From positions 712,523 through 767,410 of the forward strand of contig FN649745.1 in the NCBI GenBank assembly GCA_000310025.1: DNA of 54,888 bases. The letters are read 5' to 3'. This DNA comes from Ectocarpus siliculosus. Lineage: Eukaryota; Sar; Phaeophyceae; Ectocarpales; Ectocarpaceae. Both the position numbers and the translations under genes were made by a program. Positions 35,901 through 46,379 of the stretch are shown here, piece after piece (position 1 is the first letter of the stretch; the number at the start of each line of letters is the position of its first letter). The notes beneath the pieces were generated by a model. That model had not been told where the DNA came from and ran no database searches. It worked only from the letters and a program-made list of their open reading frames with translations.

Positions 35901-36517
35901 TATGCCTTCCTTTTGTGTGAGACCCCGGTAGGTGCGTCAAACACACATCGAAATGTAGAGGTGTAGACCGCACCGAACGAAGCAAGATGTAAAACTCCGT
36001 GTGTGTATTTTCCTTTCTTGTGAGGCCCCGGCTGGCACGTCAAACGTCACCGAAGTGTAAAGGTGTGGTAGACAGCACCGCAGGGAGATATGGGGGAATA
36101 TATACTCCGTGTATCTTCCTTTCGTTTGACCTGGCTAGTGCGTCAAACATACACCGAAAAGGCATAGACTGGCACCCAGAATAGATGGGCGGGAACACAC
36201 ACACATGATACTGCATAGTACAACGCGACCTGGAGCGCTTGCTTCGCTCGCACCAAGGCAAGAGTACTTGCTTTGGCTTTTCGTTCTGACAAACGCGTTC
36301 CCCACCACGATGCGACGAACGGTATCTACAGGTCCTTGCTTTGTGGGGCGAGTTGGACCCCTGGACCCCCCTCAAGACCGGCCTGCACGCCGGGGACACG
36401 CTCGGCCAGTACCTCGACACGTTCGAGCTGGTGGTCCTGCCCGAGACCGGCCACTGTCCCCACGACGAGAGCCCGGAGGAGTGCCACGCAGGTGTGTTTT
36501 GTGCCGCCGGGTGTTAA
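29984..36517 (+). CDS. Plastid-targeted alpha/beta hydrolase (pheophytinase-like family), interrupted by assembly gap
   Basis: Exons by eye: 29984-30083, 31202-31417, 32116-32273, 32947-33093, 34364-34472, [lost in gap], 35679-35790, 36332 to stop TAA at 36515-36517. Phases agree wherever both sides are visible. The N-terminus MYLRLGALTSAGWLVATCPA then FVSHQRP is a signal peptide followed by Phe at +1, the heterokont plastid-entry pattern. After a basic linker come WRWRGHNINYRVEG, ILLIHGFGAS (oxyanion HG), VYAIDLLGFGASDKP, the nucleophile elbow GNSIGG (Ser), LFNTAGG, ALWGELDPW (Asp) and LPETGHCPHDE (His): a complete catalytic triad. Closest family known to me is the plant chloroplast hydrolases around pheophytinase; the substrate is unproven. 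A consensus donor (GCAG|GTGTGT) near 36491 means the C-terminus may continue in an unseen exon instead of ending at 36517. Confidence 0.87.
33134..33260. repeat. Three-unit degenerate tandem repeat (about 48 bp) in a hydrolase intron
   Basis: Units share TTAG(C/A)TGGAAA(C/A)CTA(T)CGCA and a following GACAG(G/A)CGTT; they begin near 33134, 33182 and 33229. The third is truncated. Confidence 0.75.
34755..35455. other. Assembly gap (370 Ns) with flanking low-quality sequence
   Basis: Ns occupy 35074-35443. The 320 bases before the gap are an unnatural string of long mononucleotide runs (an 18-G run at 34757, then repeated CCCC, GGGG, TTTT and AAAA blocks). A 10-C run follows the gap. This is what a poor read end looks like. 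One or more hydrolase exons, encoding the lid segment, should lie here. Confidence 0.9.
35905..36180. repeat. Tandem repeat of about 107 bp in the last hydrolase intron
   Basis: At least 2.5 units. Each has CCTTTC or CCTTCC, then a GTG(A)GA/GG(C)CCCGG-like block, a GTGCGTCAAAC or CACGTCAAAC core, (A)CACCGAA, AGGTGT and a CTCCGTGTAT end. Cores lie at about 35932, 36027 and 36138. Confidence 0.75.
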
Positions 36518-38507
36518 CTTACGTTTAAGGTTGGTTGTGAAAGGAGGGAATCAATCGTCCTCGACAGACATTGGGGAGATTGTACCCTTCATGAAGGGGG
36601 ATCTCCGAAGTTTCCGTGGAGGCATGAATGCATTGTAGAGCACATTTTTTTCGAAACTGCTTTCGATGAACCAAACCTGTAGAAAAGGAGTTTTTCGTTA
36701 CGAAGTACGAATACACCCGTCCGTGCATGCGGTACGCAGATCTGTCAGGCAGGGCGAATATCCAGATGCGTCATCAACCCGTGCAGAATACAAAATGACG
36801 ATCCGTGTTCTAGCAGCGTCGCGCAAATATGGCGGGGTAATACGGTAGTGATACAAGTAGCGCTCCCTCGTCCGGGGGCTGACGGCTCGGACAGATATTT
36901 CTCTTACGTCTTGCGTGTCTGACTTGTGTTGCGAGTCGTCGAGGGGGTACAGATAGCTGCGGTGGTATGCATAGGATTGGTCCAACCACGTGGGCGGTGG
37001 ATGGTCGTTGGCCAAGTGCATGGAGACAGATGGTGTCCCTGCTTTTCACCTCCTGTCCAATGCCTCCTCTCCCTCCACCCGTCCGCGTGCCCTCCGTCCC
37101 ACGCGCCCACCGACCCATCGCCAACAAAATGTGCAGCGATTTTACCCTGGCTCAAGATGCTGGCGTGAAAATGTAGCTATATCTTGCCAGCCTTCGTGCG
37201 CAAAATTGCGCGCTTTCGTGGACGACAGCATTGGAAAAGACGGGCGCCATGTGTAGCTATTGGGGGTGTCTTGTGGAAGGGTGGGGGGTGTTGTTGTGCA
37301 TCTGTGGTGGGGAAGCACATTTTCGGCGATGCATAGGGGTATAGTTTGACATTTTTGGCTACGCATGGGGAGTGTAAGCCTTTGTTTTTCATTACTTAGA
37401 CCCTTGTGCCCCCAGCACAGCTCGGGCAGGGGCAGGAGACGTCGGGCATTTCGCCGACCGGGCCTAGGGGTGGGAGTGGGGTACCCCATGCATAGTCTAC
37501 AGCTAGCTGTGGCAGTGTTGCGAGATTGCCTGTAAATATAGCACAAGTGCGACGTAGAGTGAGAGGAAGATGGCGTTTCTTAGAGGTTTTGTTTGTGAAG
37601 CTGCCGAAGCCTGCCGTTGAGGAACTTGAGGAGGTATCTTGATTGGTTGCGAAGTCCATTCGTGGCCGTGGTCGGCACAGCAGATAGATACATTTGGGGG
37701 TGCGGTTTGTCCTTCCATTCGTTATGAATTTTGCAGCAGAAATGTTTGTAGCCAAAGGCTACACTGCAAAGTCGATTGCCTCGCTCTTGCGGCCATTATT
37801 GTGTCTCCCGTGAACAAATGATCTGACGAAGAACAAGAATTTGATCGTATTTAGAACGAACAGTCCATGGCAAGAGTGCAAGGAGAGACGGACGTCACAG
37901 AAGTTGATGGCACGAAGAAGACGAGGACAGGCAGAAAGGCAAAACTTTACGTGTCGCCTTTTTTATGCGCACACATTCGAGAGAAAAACTTGTGATGCCT
38001 CGAAGAACGGAGCTACACTCTAGTACATAGTTTTACGGCAATCCAACCCATTCTACACGGCGAGCGGCACACATGTTGCATTTGCACGCGTGCAGGTACA
38101 AAACGTACCAGTTGAGACTTGAGGGTTCAAACTCTATGCAACTACGTGCAAGAGCACCTGATAGAATCCCCTTCGGTTTCCTCACAGAAAGTAGTATCAA
38201 CATAATTTCGAAGAGAGAAGGCGACGTACGCACTCATTGCAGCATCAACGAGCACAGACAAAAGAGGCACGCCCGAGAACATTACGAACCACCCTGAGTC
38301 TCTGAGGATAGACCTCTAATCGACCGCCACACCGCCACCGGCCGAACGGCGAACGAACGGCGACCGGCGACCGGCCTGCCGGCTTGCGGCCACCGAGGAA
38401 AAAATCCCCTGTCCGATCTCTACAACTCCTTTGTCGATGTCGCACGCGTGTCTCTCGCTGATCACAGACACGCAAGAGAAGCAGAGTAGCCTCGACCCGC
38501 TGCGACC
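36518..38507. other. Intergenic region between hydrolase and plastid-protein genes
   Basis: About 2 kb without a recognised gene. It may hold a missing last hydrolase exon and 3' UTR, and the promoter of the next gene. A short GC-rich repeat GGCGAACGAACGGCGACCGG lies near 38346-38375. Small ORFs show no family character. Confidence 0.45.
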
Positions 38508-41500
38508 ATGAAGGATGCAAAGTCTCGAACCTGCGTGGTAGCGTGTGCTCTCTTGCTGGCGGGCGCAAGAGCTTTCGTTGTGAACCCCACGTTGTTGCCA
38601 TCGCGGGCACCAGGCGGCGTCGGTGCTTCGGGGCGAACAGGGAGCTTGTCGATGGTGAGTAGAGTAGTGACATGGACAAAGAGGGAGGGAGAGTTACGCT
38701 TGTTCACCTCCTTGTGGCCGTGGGTGTCGAGCAGCAGCAAAGCGTGCATGCCGGGTGTCGTTAAGCGCTTGCTTTTCCGTGTCATAATCGATCTTGATTG
38801 ATCATGATCACAAGTTGACGTGCAGAGCAGCGACAGCACGGGCCGCACACCGCAACAGCAACAGCAGTCGCGTGCTGTTCCGCTGCTGCCTTCCAAGGAT
38901 GGACAGGCATGGGCAGTGGTTATGAGGCAGCGTGTCATATGGTCTTCTCTGCAGCACTTTTTGCTGAATTCAGTTAGCGCCATAGTCTACACCCAAACTT
39001 GTCAAATGGCAGCAGGTACACGCGTTCGTAACCGCATCATCGCAGTGGCATTGGTTAGGGGCAACATGAACCTTCCGAAGACACTGCTGTATACCACACG
39101 CTTACCGTAGGTGACACATCAGACCACAACGCCGCGATTTTGTGAAAAACGGAAGCTATCACAACGCCACGATGTCGAGCACGAGAGCTCTGTAATCAAG
39201 AACCCGTTACATGTACACTGCTGTACACCATGTTTCTGTGGGAGGTGTGGTATCTTCCGTCATACGACCCAGCCCTGACCTATGCATTTATATGGGGTTG
39301 TATGTGTGTCTTGATGTATTGGCATCGACCACGCTAACAGGTTACCAGACCTGTGTGTGAGCACGTTTGTGTGTTTCATCCCATCTATTCAGGGAGGCAG
39401 TCGATGCCGTTGAACAGCTAGCATGCGTACGTGTTATCGTCGTATCTTCCGTAGAGCTGTACTCTTAGGTTGGTGAACAGCAACGATTATTTGGCATGCC
39501 CTCCTCATATATACACCATCGGGAAAAGTTGATCAGATATGCCGGTGGAAACAACACACATGCTGCACATTCTCGCCGGACCTGGACCCGTCTTGCGATG
39601 ATATAATTAGTTGCCGGTTAAAACACCCTCGTGTTGTCTTACGTCCGTCTAAAAACATGTACCCGTAACTGTCCGATGGAATGCGTTGCCGATCCCTGGA
39701 CCTGTTAGCTAGTTTCGCCGCTTTTTACGGGAGCATAAAGTTGCCAGAAAAGTTATTTTTTGCAACTATTGGTCTGGAACTTTTGTGAAAAACACTTTAA
39801 TGCACGCTCATTGTAAGGGGCGAAGGAAGTTTTCTTCACGGGACTGGTCAAATGCGGAGGCGTGATCATGTATTGTTTTTTGAGCAACGGCGAGAACCAA
39901 GAATACCCCTTGCTACCACACCGCGATAAAAGACAGTGAGTGCAACACAAGCTTGGAAAACGGGTTGATGGCACAAAACCTGCTGTTGTGCCTTCCAATC
40001 GAAGCCAGGAAGACATCAATCATGCTCATATCGAAATACAAACGTTGAAGCAGACTCTTTAAACATATGTTTTCTACGCATTCTACACAGCTGCGGCCAT
40101 CGCAGGCAGTTCCAACTCGTCGTTCAAGTATCTTACTTTGCCGATCACCTATCGCGTGGATCGTGCGCATGTGTGTGACGGGAGAGGGTCTGCGTGTGTG
40201 GTAGATGCAGGTGCTTGACGTGGATTGGCGGAAGTCTCGCGACGGAACTTTTCTCCTCACTTTTGTCGAGAGAAAAAATGGCCAACTCTTACTCCAGATC
40301 GCGCTATTATTGTCAACAGCTACTTTTTTTTGCTCCCATAAAGAGGGTACATGAGAAACGTAGGGAGAAAATATTGCAAACTTGAACTTTTCTTGCAACT
40401 TAAATCTCCCATAAAACGGTGTGATTAGTGGACACATTTTTTTTTCATTTTTTCTTGTCAAACGAATGTCTCCGTCTTCATTGCGCCTGTGTCTCGCAAG
40501 CTCCGACTTTGTAAGCCAAGAACCTCCTAAGGTTGAGGTTCCAGCAGGTGGTGGAGACTGATCTGACTCACCTACCCCCTCTTTAGGTATTGGCTTCGCC
40601 TGCTTACGCCGCCCCCGCTGGCATCTCTGTCCTGCCGTTTTCGTCCATTTTATCCTTTGTCGCCGAAAACAACACCCCAGGCGGCGCCGCTGGAGGGCTC
40701 CCACGGCATGAGGTCGCGATTTCTTCCAGTAGACCAGATGGACGACGAGGTGTTCGCGCCTCGTATCGTGCAGGTGCGAGGAAGATGAGAAAACCGAACA
40801 AGAAACTGTAACTTGATAGGAGGACGACAAAGGGTGGGATGGGGTGTGTGCTCATGTATACGCATGCCGTAGTCGTTAGCACCTCCCTGTTTGGCGACAC
40901 CCATGACCTGTGTGTGGCGACCACCAAAATCGCGTGGCACCACTGCTGCACCCCGACTACGTCCGCTATATACCGGCCATAGCGACGGCCTGCCCTGAAT
41001 AGCGACCATATTCCCTCCTAACCCTACAAGGGGGTCTCGCTAAACCGGCCGCTCCCCACTGCTGCGTGAAAGCTTCGCGTCTGCTCCATGTGAAGACCCC
41101 TTTCATGCCTTGTCCTGTCCCATCCTGCACATCATGAACGTACCGGCACGAATGGGACAGGTGGCGGGAGCGTTGCCCGAGATTACGGTGGCGGACATTA
41201 TGGCGGTGGGGTTCACGCCGGCGCCAGAGATGGGCATGTGGCAGTACGATTTCTCGGACCCGGAGGGGCCTCAGGTATCATTGACAAGACAGACCACTGC
41301 TGTCACTGCTGTTGTTGTTGTTTGCGTTGGTGGACGTGATGTTGCTTGTTGTTGTTGTCGTTGTTGCTAGTGGAGGTGGTAGTGTTGATGTTGCCGTTTC
41401 CATCGTGTTGTGTTGGGTTTGTTTGTCTTCGAATGAGACACTTTTCGTTGTTCTGACCTCTCTTCCGAGTAGTATGTTCCGCCGCGCCGGTCTGACCAAT

Positions 41501-42463
41501 AAGGGTAACCTCCCCCCGCTCCCGCCTGTACCCTCTCCGGTCTCAGCCCGCACCCATTCTCTCTGTTTCTCTCTCTCTCTCCCTCTACCCCCCCGTGCCC
41601 CAGCTGGGTACCGTTGCCGTGCCCGGCGGCGAGCAGGTTTTCAACATGAAGGAGCCCGTGGCGATCGTGTGTCCGAACGATGACCTTAATATCCAGATGC
41701 CGAATGACGAGGTGTGCGGTGATTGTTTGAGTGTCCTGCGCGTGTTCGATGCGTTGTGTGTTGTGCTGTGTTGTGGGTGTGTTTCTCGACTCCACGGCTA
41801 TTGATGTGGTGCCGACAACGGGCTGACCGTCGGAAATGGGGGCATTGATAGGGTTAACAGAGGGAGGATTCGATGCATGTGGGTGTGTAATTGTGTTTGA
41901 TGACGTGACGTGTAGCTTTCTTCCCTTGTTTTTCTACAGAGGGCGAGGGATCTCTGGCGTACGACGACAAGGTTGACGGGACCAGACGAATGGCTGACCT
42001 GCGGGGCAAGAAGGTTGTCGGCAGCCGTTCTTACCCCGTTGTTTCGAGAGACGCCACACTTTGTTATGGAAACCCTGTCGCTTGATTCGCGGTGTCAACA
42101 GCGCTCGCAGCACCGGCGGAATGGCCATCTGAATCACAGACACCGATCGAGTGTGGTTTTTGGCTCCCCCTCACTCCCGCCGTATCTCCCTCTCTCTCTT
42201 TCCTCTGTATCCTCGCAAAACGTCGATCAACAAATGAAAAAAGAAAACCGAGATGCATCTTGGTAATTGACCGAGCGAATCGAGAGTTCGAGTTCGGAAA
42301 GTTCTTCCTGTGGGACACGCCCTCCGAGGGCCTGGTGGTTCGCTACTTCGAGGGAGAGCCCACCCCGGGGTTCGCGTGCGTGGGGCGCGTCGGCATCGTT
42401 CTGGCACCTTTCTTGCCGTCCATGGCGAAAAAGTCGAGCGGCTTCGAGGAGGAAGACTACTGA
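38508..42463 (+). CDS. Predicted plastid protein of unknown function, copy 1 (full-length locus)
   Basis: Exon 1 (38508-38654, GTGAGT donor) encodes a signal peptide CVVACALLLAGARA followed by FVVNP, the heterokont plastid-import signature, then a Ser/Thr/Gly-rich transit region. A possible exon starts at 38825. Exon 40587-40773 must end in the frame FLPVDQMDDEVFAPRIVQ to join 41161-41274 (VAGALPEITVADIMAVGF, then MGMWQYDFSDPEGPQ). Then 41604-41711 (LGTVAVPGGEQVFNMKEP, ending PNDE) and an exon from about 41942 (GEGSLAYDDKVDGTRRMAD). The last exon ends LVVRYFEGEPTPGFACVGR and KKSSGFEEEDY with TGA at 42461-42463. The repeated phase-0 joins and absence of stops support a real gene. I do not recognise the family. 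The exons between 38655 and 40587, and the start of the last exon, remain uncertain. Confidence 0.6.
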
Positions 42464-43256
42464 CGATAGACAGAGCGATCCGTTTGATGACGTGTTTTGT
42501 TTTTGAAGAGATTCGTTTGACCGCGATTGTTTTTGGGAAGAGATTGTCTAGACTAGATTGCGTGAGAAAGACTTGGAAGTGGTTGGTCTAGCCAACCTCT
42601 TTTATCAGAAATCAGGTTTGCTGAAGCTTGTAGCTCTATTTTAGGAACACAGTTGCCAACCCACATCATGCACAAGTCGAAAGTACTCGCCGGGCGGGTA
42701 CACCTGACGGGGGGCACGAAAAAAGTAGATGGCGTCCTCTTCCGCCGAACTGCCATTGATTCGGCGGGGCCGCTTGCGTTTGAGACGATATTTCTGGTTT
42801 TGATGCTGCTGGAGTCTGCCTGGTGTCATCCACGGAGACTGATGTCGCCATCTAGAGTGTAAGACTGATGCAACGTCCTTGTTTTTTGTTTCGGCCTTGT
42901 CACTGCAATGACGACGACGATGATCGTGTGGTACATGCGCATGCGTTTCGTGTTGCTATCGTCTGGCTTGTATTCGGCCTGGGGGGCAGGCAGGTGTAGG
43001 GTAAAGAGATGGATGACACGCACGCGTTTTTTTTGTTTTTTTTGCTCCTTCTTGGAGTGATATTGTGCATGGTTAACAATGCCCACGCGCATGAACGGTT
43101 GCCTTCTTGCCGAAGCTTCTGCTTGTCACATTCATTCAGTGTTGATATCTTGTGTTGTGTTATTGCTTTTGTGTTGATGAGCCATGGGTCCTTCCGGCCT
43201 GGCAACTGACCAAGAAAAATCACGAGAACTCACGACTTGCGCTGTGCTCATGATAC
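42464..43256. other. Non-coding stretch, 3' of plastid-protein gene (copy 1)
   Basis: Probably the 3' UTR and spacer. Short ORFs here are preserved in copy 2 only because the copies are almost identical. No motifs recognised. Confidence 0.5.
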
Positions 43257-43802
43257 TCAGATGAAGAAGTGCTTGCTTGGCCTGCTATGATGCATGAGCG
43301 CGATGTGGCACTGTGGCCCACCGTTGGTTGCACGCACGTGCTGCGATGTGGTGCGACAACTTGGCAAGGGTTGTTTGAATCGGGCCTCCCCGGATAGATT
43401 GGGCTTGTGGACGGACGACTCGGACAGAACCTTACTGCGGTGGCTGGCGACCGGGGCCTCGTCGAGAAAAACGTGACGGGATGGGTCCCCCGGTATGGCG
43501 GGGATGCCGGGAGTGAAGCTGCTCCCAGTGGTGCCTAAGCACTCGTCGGGGCGACCCCCGGCAACATTGAACTCGTGAATGGAACACGATAGTTGGTTGC
43601 CGGTTGTGTGGCGGTTGTGGCAGTGGTGGTAGTTGTGTGGTGGTGGTGGTGGTGGTGGTGGTGATGGCCGTCGTGGGGGTTGGCGGTGATCCGATGGACC
43701 CGGCGTCTCCCTTCCTGACCATGAACGGCGGCATGGTTTGGTTGTGCCTGAGATTCCGTCGCGGTACTGATTGGTGACACTGGGCCCTACAACGAGCAGC
43801 AC
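43257..43802 (-). pseudogene. Partial relative of the HKPDLS-repeat gene, minus strand (copy 1)
   Basis: The reading frame contains HEFNVAGGRPDECLGTTGSSF and later HVFLDEAPVASHRSKVL and SSVHKPNLSGEARF. These align with the first repeat of the plus-strand gene at 46380 (FNVAGGRPDERFGTRGSF, DVPLEAEVDHGKVL, HKPDLSSEAR). Similarity is visible in DNA as well (GGTCGCCCCGACGAG shared). It stays open for 181 codons but has lost the repeat structure, has extra residues and a Pro/His run from a TGG microsatellite, and lacks the remaining repeats. I read it as an inverted relic, though a short expressed protein is possible. Confidence 0.6.
43638..43662. repeat. TGG microsatellite (copy 1)
   Basis: Eight or so TGG units. 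The equivalent in copy 2 (52189-52222) is longer, about eleven units. Confidence 0.85.
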
Positions 43803-43836
43803 CGATCGCGCAAAGTGAGATCGTAGCTTAGATCAA

Positions 43837-44553
43837 TTATTTTATATATTCTGGACGCGACAGGACTTCCTGGATCAAACGCATGCCCTCTTGTGTAGAT
43901 TCCGCGACCAGTCTGACGTGATACTGTACATCGACGATCCTAGTGCAAGAGAATAAGGCTCTCACCCTACTTGATCCACAAGGAAGGGTGGCGTTGGGCG
44001 TATCAGCTGCGCCATCGAGTACTCGATCACTGCTGTTGCAGACCACACGCACCCGCTTGAACGTATTCGACGCATGAAGCAACAAAGAAACCACCGAATC
44101 TGTACCGACGCATCTTTCTCCACTGGCTGTGTATGTACTTCCTACCTGTGGCTTCACGCTGCGCGTACTTTGGTCTTCCTGCTCGATCTGGGCACGGTGT
44201 TCGCAGAGATGGCTGCTCACTGCCCAGTGATCAACCCACCAAACCCGACCACCCACCTGCATGTAAGCCCCCAACTCAGAACTCCACGACTGACTGCTAC
44301 TGACAGCTGTAGAGTAGTAAATAGCGCATACCCAGACGCTTAAATGTGCATCCGGACCTCCGTGTCCTGTGCATCTCATCATCCGCGTCCATGCCGTCGT
44401 CTTCGTCCAGAAGGCCCATATCCGCTCTCTCTCTCTCTCTCTCGTAGTTCTGTCCGTGGGACGTGTGGTACGCGTACAACCGCGGTGTAAAAGCACACAA
44501 CAGGCAAGTCCCCAACAGACACTAAATGCCACCGCCGTGAGAGTGAAACGCAC
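43837..44553 (-). other. 238-codon minus-strand ORF of doubtful coding status (copy 1)
   Basis: Open from ATG at 44553 to TGA at 43839, with a hydrophobic start (TLTAVAFSVCWGLACC) that resembles a signal or membrane segment and an Arg-Glu run encoded by a CT microsatellite. Copy 2 (52388-53107) is also open, with a 6-base change in the run. However, of about nine substitutions I could spot between copies, about six change the amino acid. That gives no sign of selection for protein, and the C-termini differ. No family recognised. It may be an antisense or upstream non-coding region of the HKPDLS gene. Confidence 0.25.
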
Positions 44554-46379
44554 TCTCTACTGCATGTGTGTTCGTGTCCCTCGTGTGGCTCACTCGGGAC
44601 TCTCTTTCGTGTGTAAGCAGGACACGGGGAACCAACAGGACTCGGGACTCGGGACCCTTGACCTCTCGGGTCGCCAACAAACGCCGGACGGCGAAGTGAC
44701 AGTCCCGTGGTTCACCAACCAAGGTGCGCCAAGAGAACTTTCCCGGTCTGTTCTTGTGAGAGAGCGAGCGGAGCAATACATCCGTTGTACTTTCGTGCTT
44801 TTGCAATTTCACCCAAAACCAGGTTCAATGCGTAGGACGATTGCACCGACTTCAAATCCATCTGGAATCTTGACAAATCCGACCCACCTCGCACGCACTG
44901 GCACGCGCCCTTCGCTCACATATCACACACGTCCTCGCCCTCTTCCCGAACGAACACCGCGCGACCACTGCTGCTGCAAGACACCTCGTCCTCCAAGACT
45001 TCGCGACACCACTCACCACCTACCTGCCTTCGCGAGCTTCCAATCGAGACGAACAACCACACACACCGACGAGTTCGTACAAACAACCAGAGGTGAGCGG
45101 TTGTAAGGACCTTCTCGTAGCCTCTCTTCCTTTACCGCCGTGGCACGGTCATTGCGGAGACGAGCGTGGCGAACCAGGGGCAGACATCACGATATACTGA
45201 TAAATATCGCCCATGTACGGTAGCACGGCCTGCCCGCTCCGTTTGGTTCAGGTGGGGCGGGGCTAAAGATATGTTGATCGGGGGTGACATCCGACGGCGG
45301 TTGTTCGATTCCCCGCAGTGAAAAACATCACCTAGAGCTTGTATGTGTCATCTGGTGTCACCCATACATCGTGGTCAAACAGACGAGCTGTCGCGTGCTC
45401 TATCTCCCACAGACCACCCGCCCGATCCAGTGTTCGACGGGGTTCTGAGATCGAGGATATAGTAGCGTAGAATAATCAAATCACACAGCAAGAAGTTCCT
45501 ATCACCACACAGGGTACAAAACTCGTCGAGTAAACAAACGTGGATCACGCGTGAATTGAACCTTCAATCCGGCAGAGTCCCGGGGGGAGAAACACAGATA
45601 CACACGTAAATGTTCTGACTCATGTTGTGCCCACCACACTGCTACAGTAGAGGCTCCGCCGTGCAGATTTGTCATGAACATGTAGCAGAGAAAAGGGCAC
45701 AGCACGGCGGTGGTGCGTTGGCGCATTGTACATGTGCTGGCTAGTTTTTCCTCAAGTCGTGTGGTCTAGCTAAATATTTGTAGCGACTCTATTTTCCGTG
45801 ACCCGTTGACGCCTGTTGTACTTTCGTTTACGGTCGGGTGACGATGTTGGATCTTTTTTGTCCCGCCTGTCTTGTCTCGTGTACCCGGTATTTCCCCTCA
45901 CCGAGCTGGCCGTCGACATAGATAGTCCCCGACCACCATGCATGCTCAGCTCCGCACTCCTTGAGGAAGAAGTCACACTGCCTACTACTACTGTAGTGTT
46001 GTTGCACCCGCTTTGAATTGTTTTCTCCCTCTAGCCCCCTTGTGCTCAAACTGTGTTCAACTATTGCCAATCAATGTTGTTTGCACGGCAATTGTTCTAC
46101 ATATGGACACAATAGTGCGCTCACTTACCCTCCCGTGTGGCTTTCATCGTTCCGTCATCACAAATGAAAATTGCGTGAACGTTTTACAGCGGGAACAAAA
46201 TACAGTGTATGTATGCGATCACGACGTCACGTCGCACTAAGCCCATCAACCCCAAACAATCAATGCGAGCCGGTATCTCATCAAATTGTTGTCCTCCCCC
46301 CCGCCCACGATGTCTCCGCCCGCTGCCTCGCTACATTTCAGGCTTCGTCGCAATCACAACGATCAACAACAACAGCGCC
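44554..46379 (+). promoter_or_regulatory. Upstream region and probable 5' UTR intron of the HKPDLS-repeat gene (copy 1)
   Basis: A good donor (CCAGAG|GTGAGC, intron from 45093) and a good acceptor (CTACATTTCAG, exon from 46342) bracket a 1,249-bp intron. The acceptor lies 38 bp before the ATG at 46380. A 5' UTR exon ending at 45092 is therefore likely, with the promoter further left. No TATA element was assigned. Confidence 0.5.

Larger units (their letters stand above)
40791..46325. repeat. Segmental tandem duplication, copy 1
   Basis: Nearly identical (roughly 98-99 percent by eye) to 48707-54888. It begins inside an intron of the plastid-protein gene, 17 bp after an exon end. It runs through that gene's last exons, a minus-strand relic, a 238-codon minus-strand ORF and the upstream region of the HKPDLS-repeat gene. 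The true right boundary cannot be set because copy 2 is cut by the window end. Confidence 0.95.

Noticed and set aside
38126-38140. GGTTCAAACTC as a tRNA box B
   Set aside because: No box A or cloverleaf at the right distance upstream.
39913-40830. 305-codon minus-strand ORF
   Set aside because: Overlaps an exon of the plastid-protein gene in antisense; no motif, and the copy 2 duplication does not preserve it.
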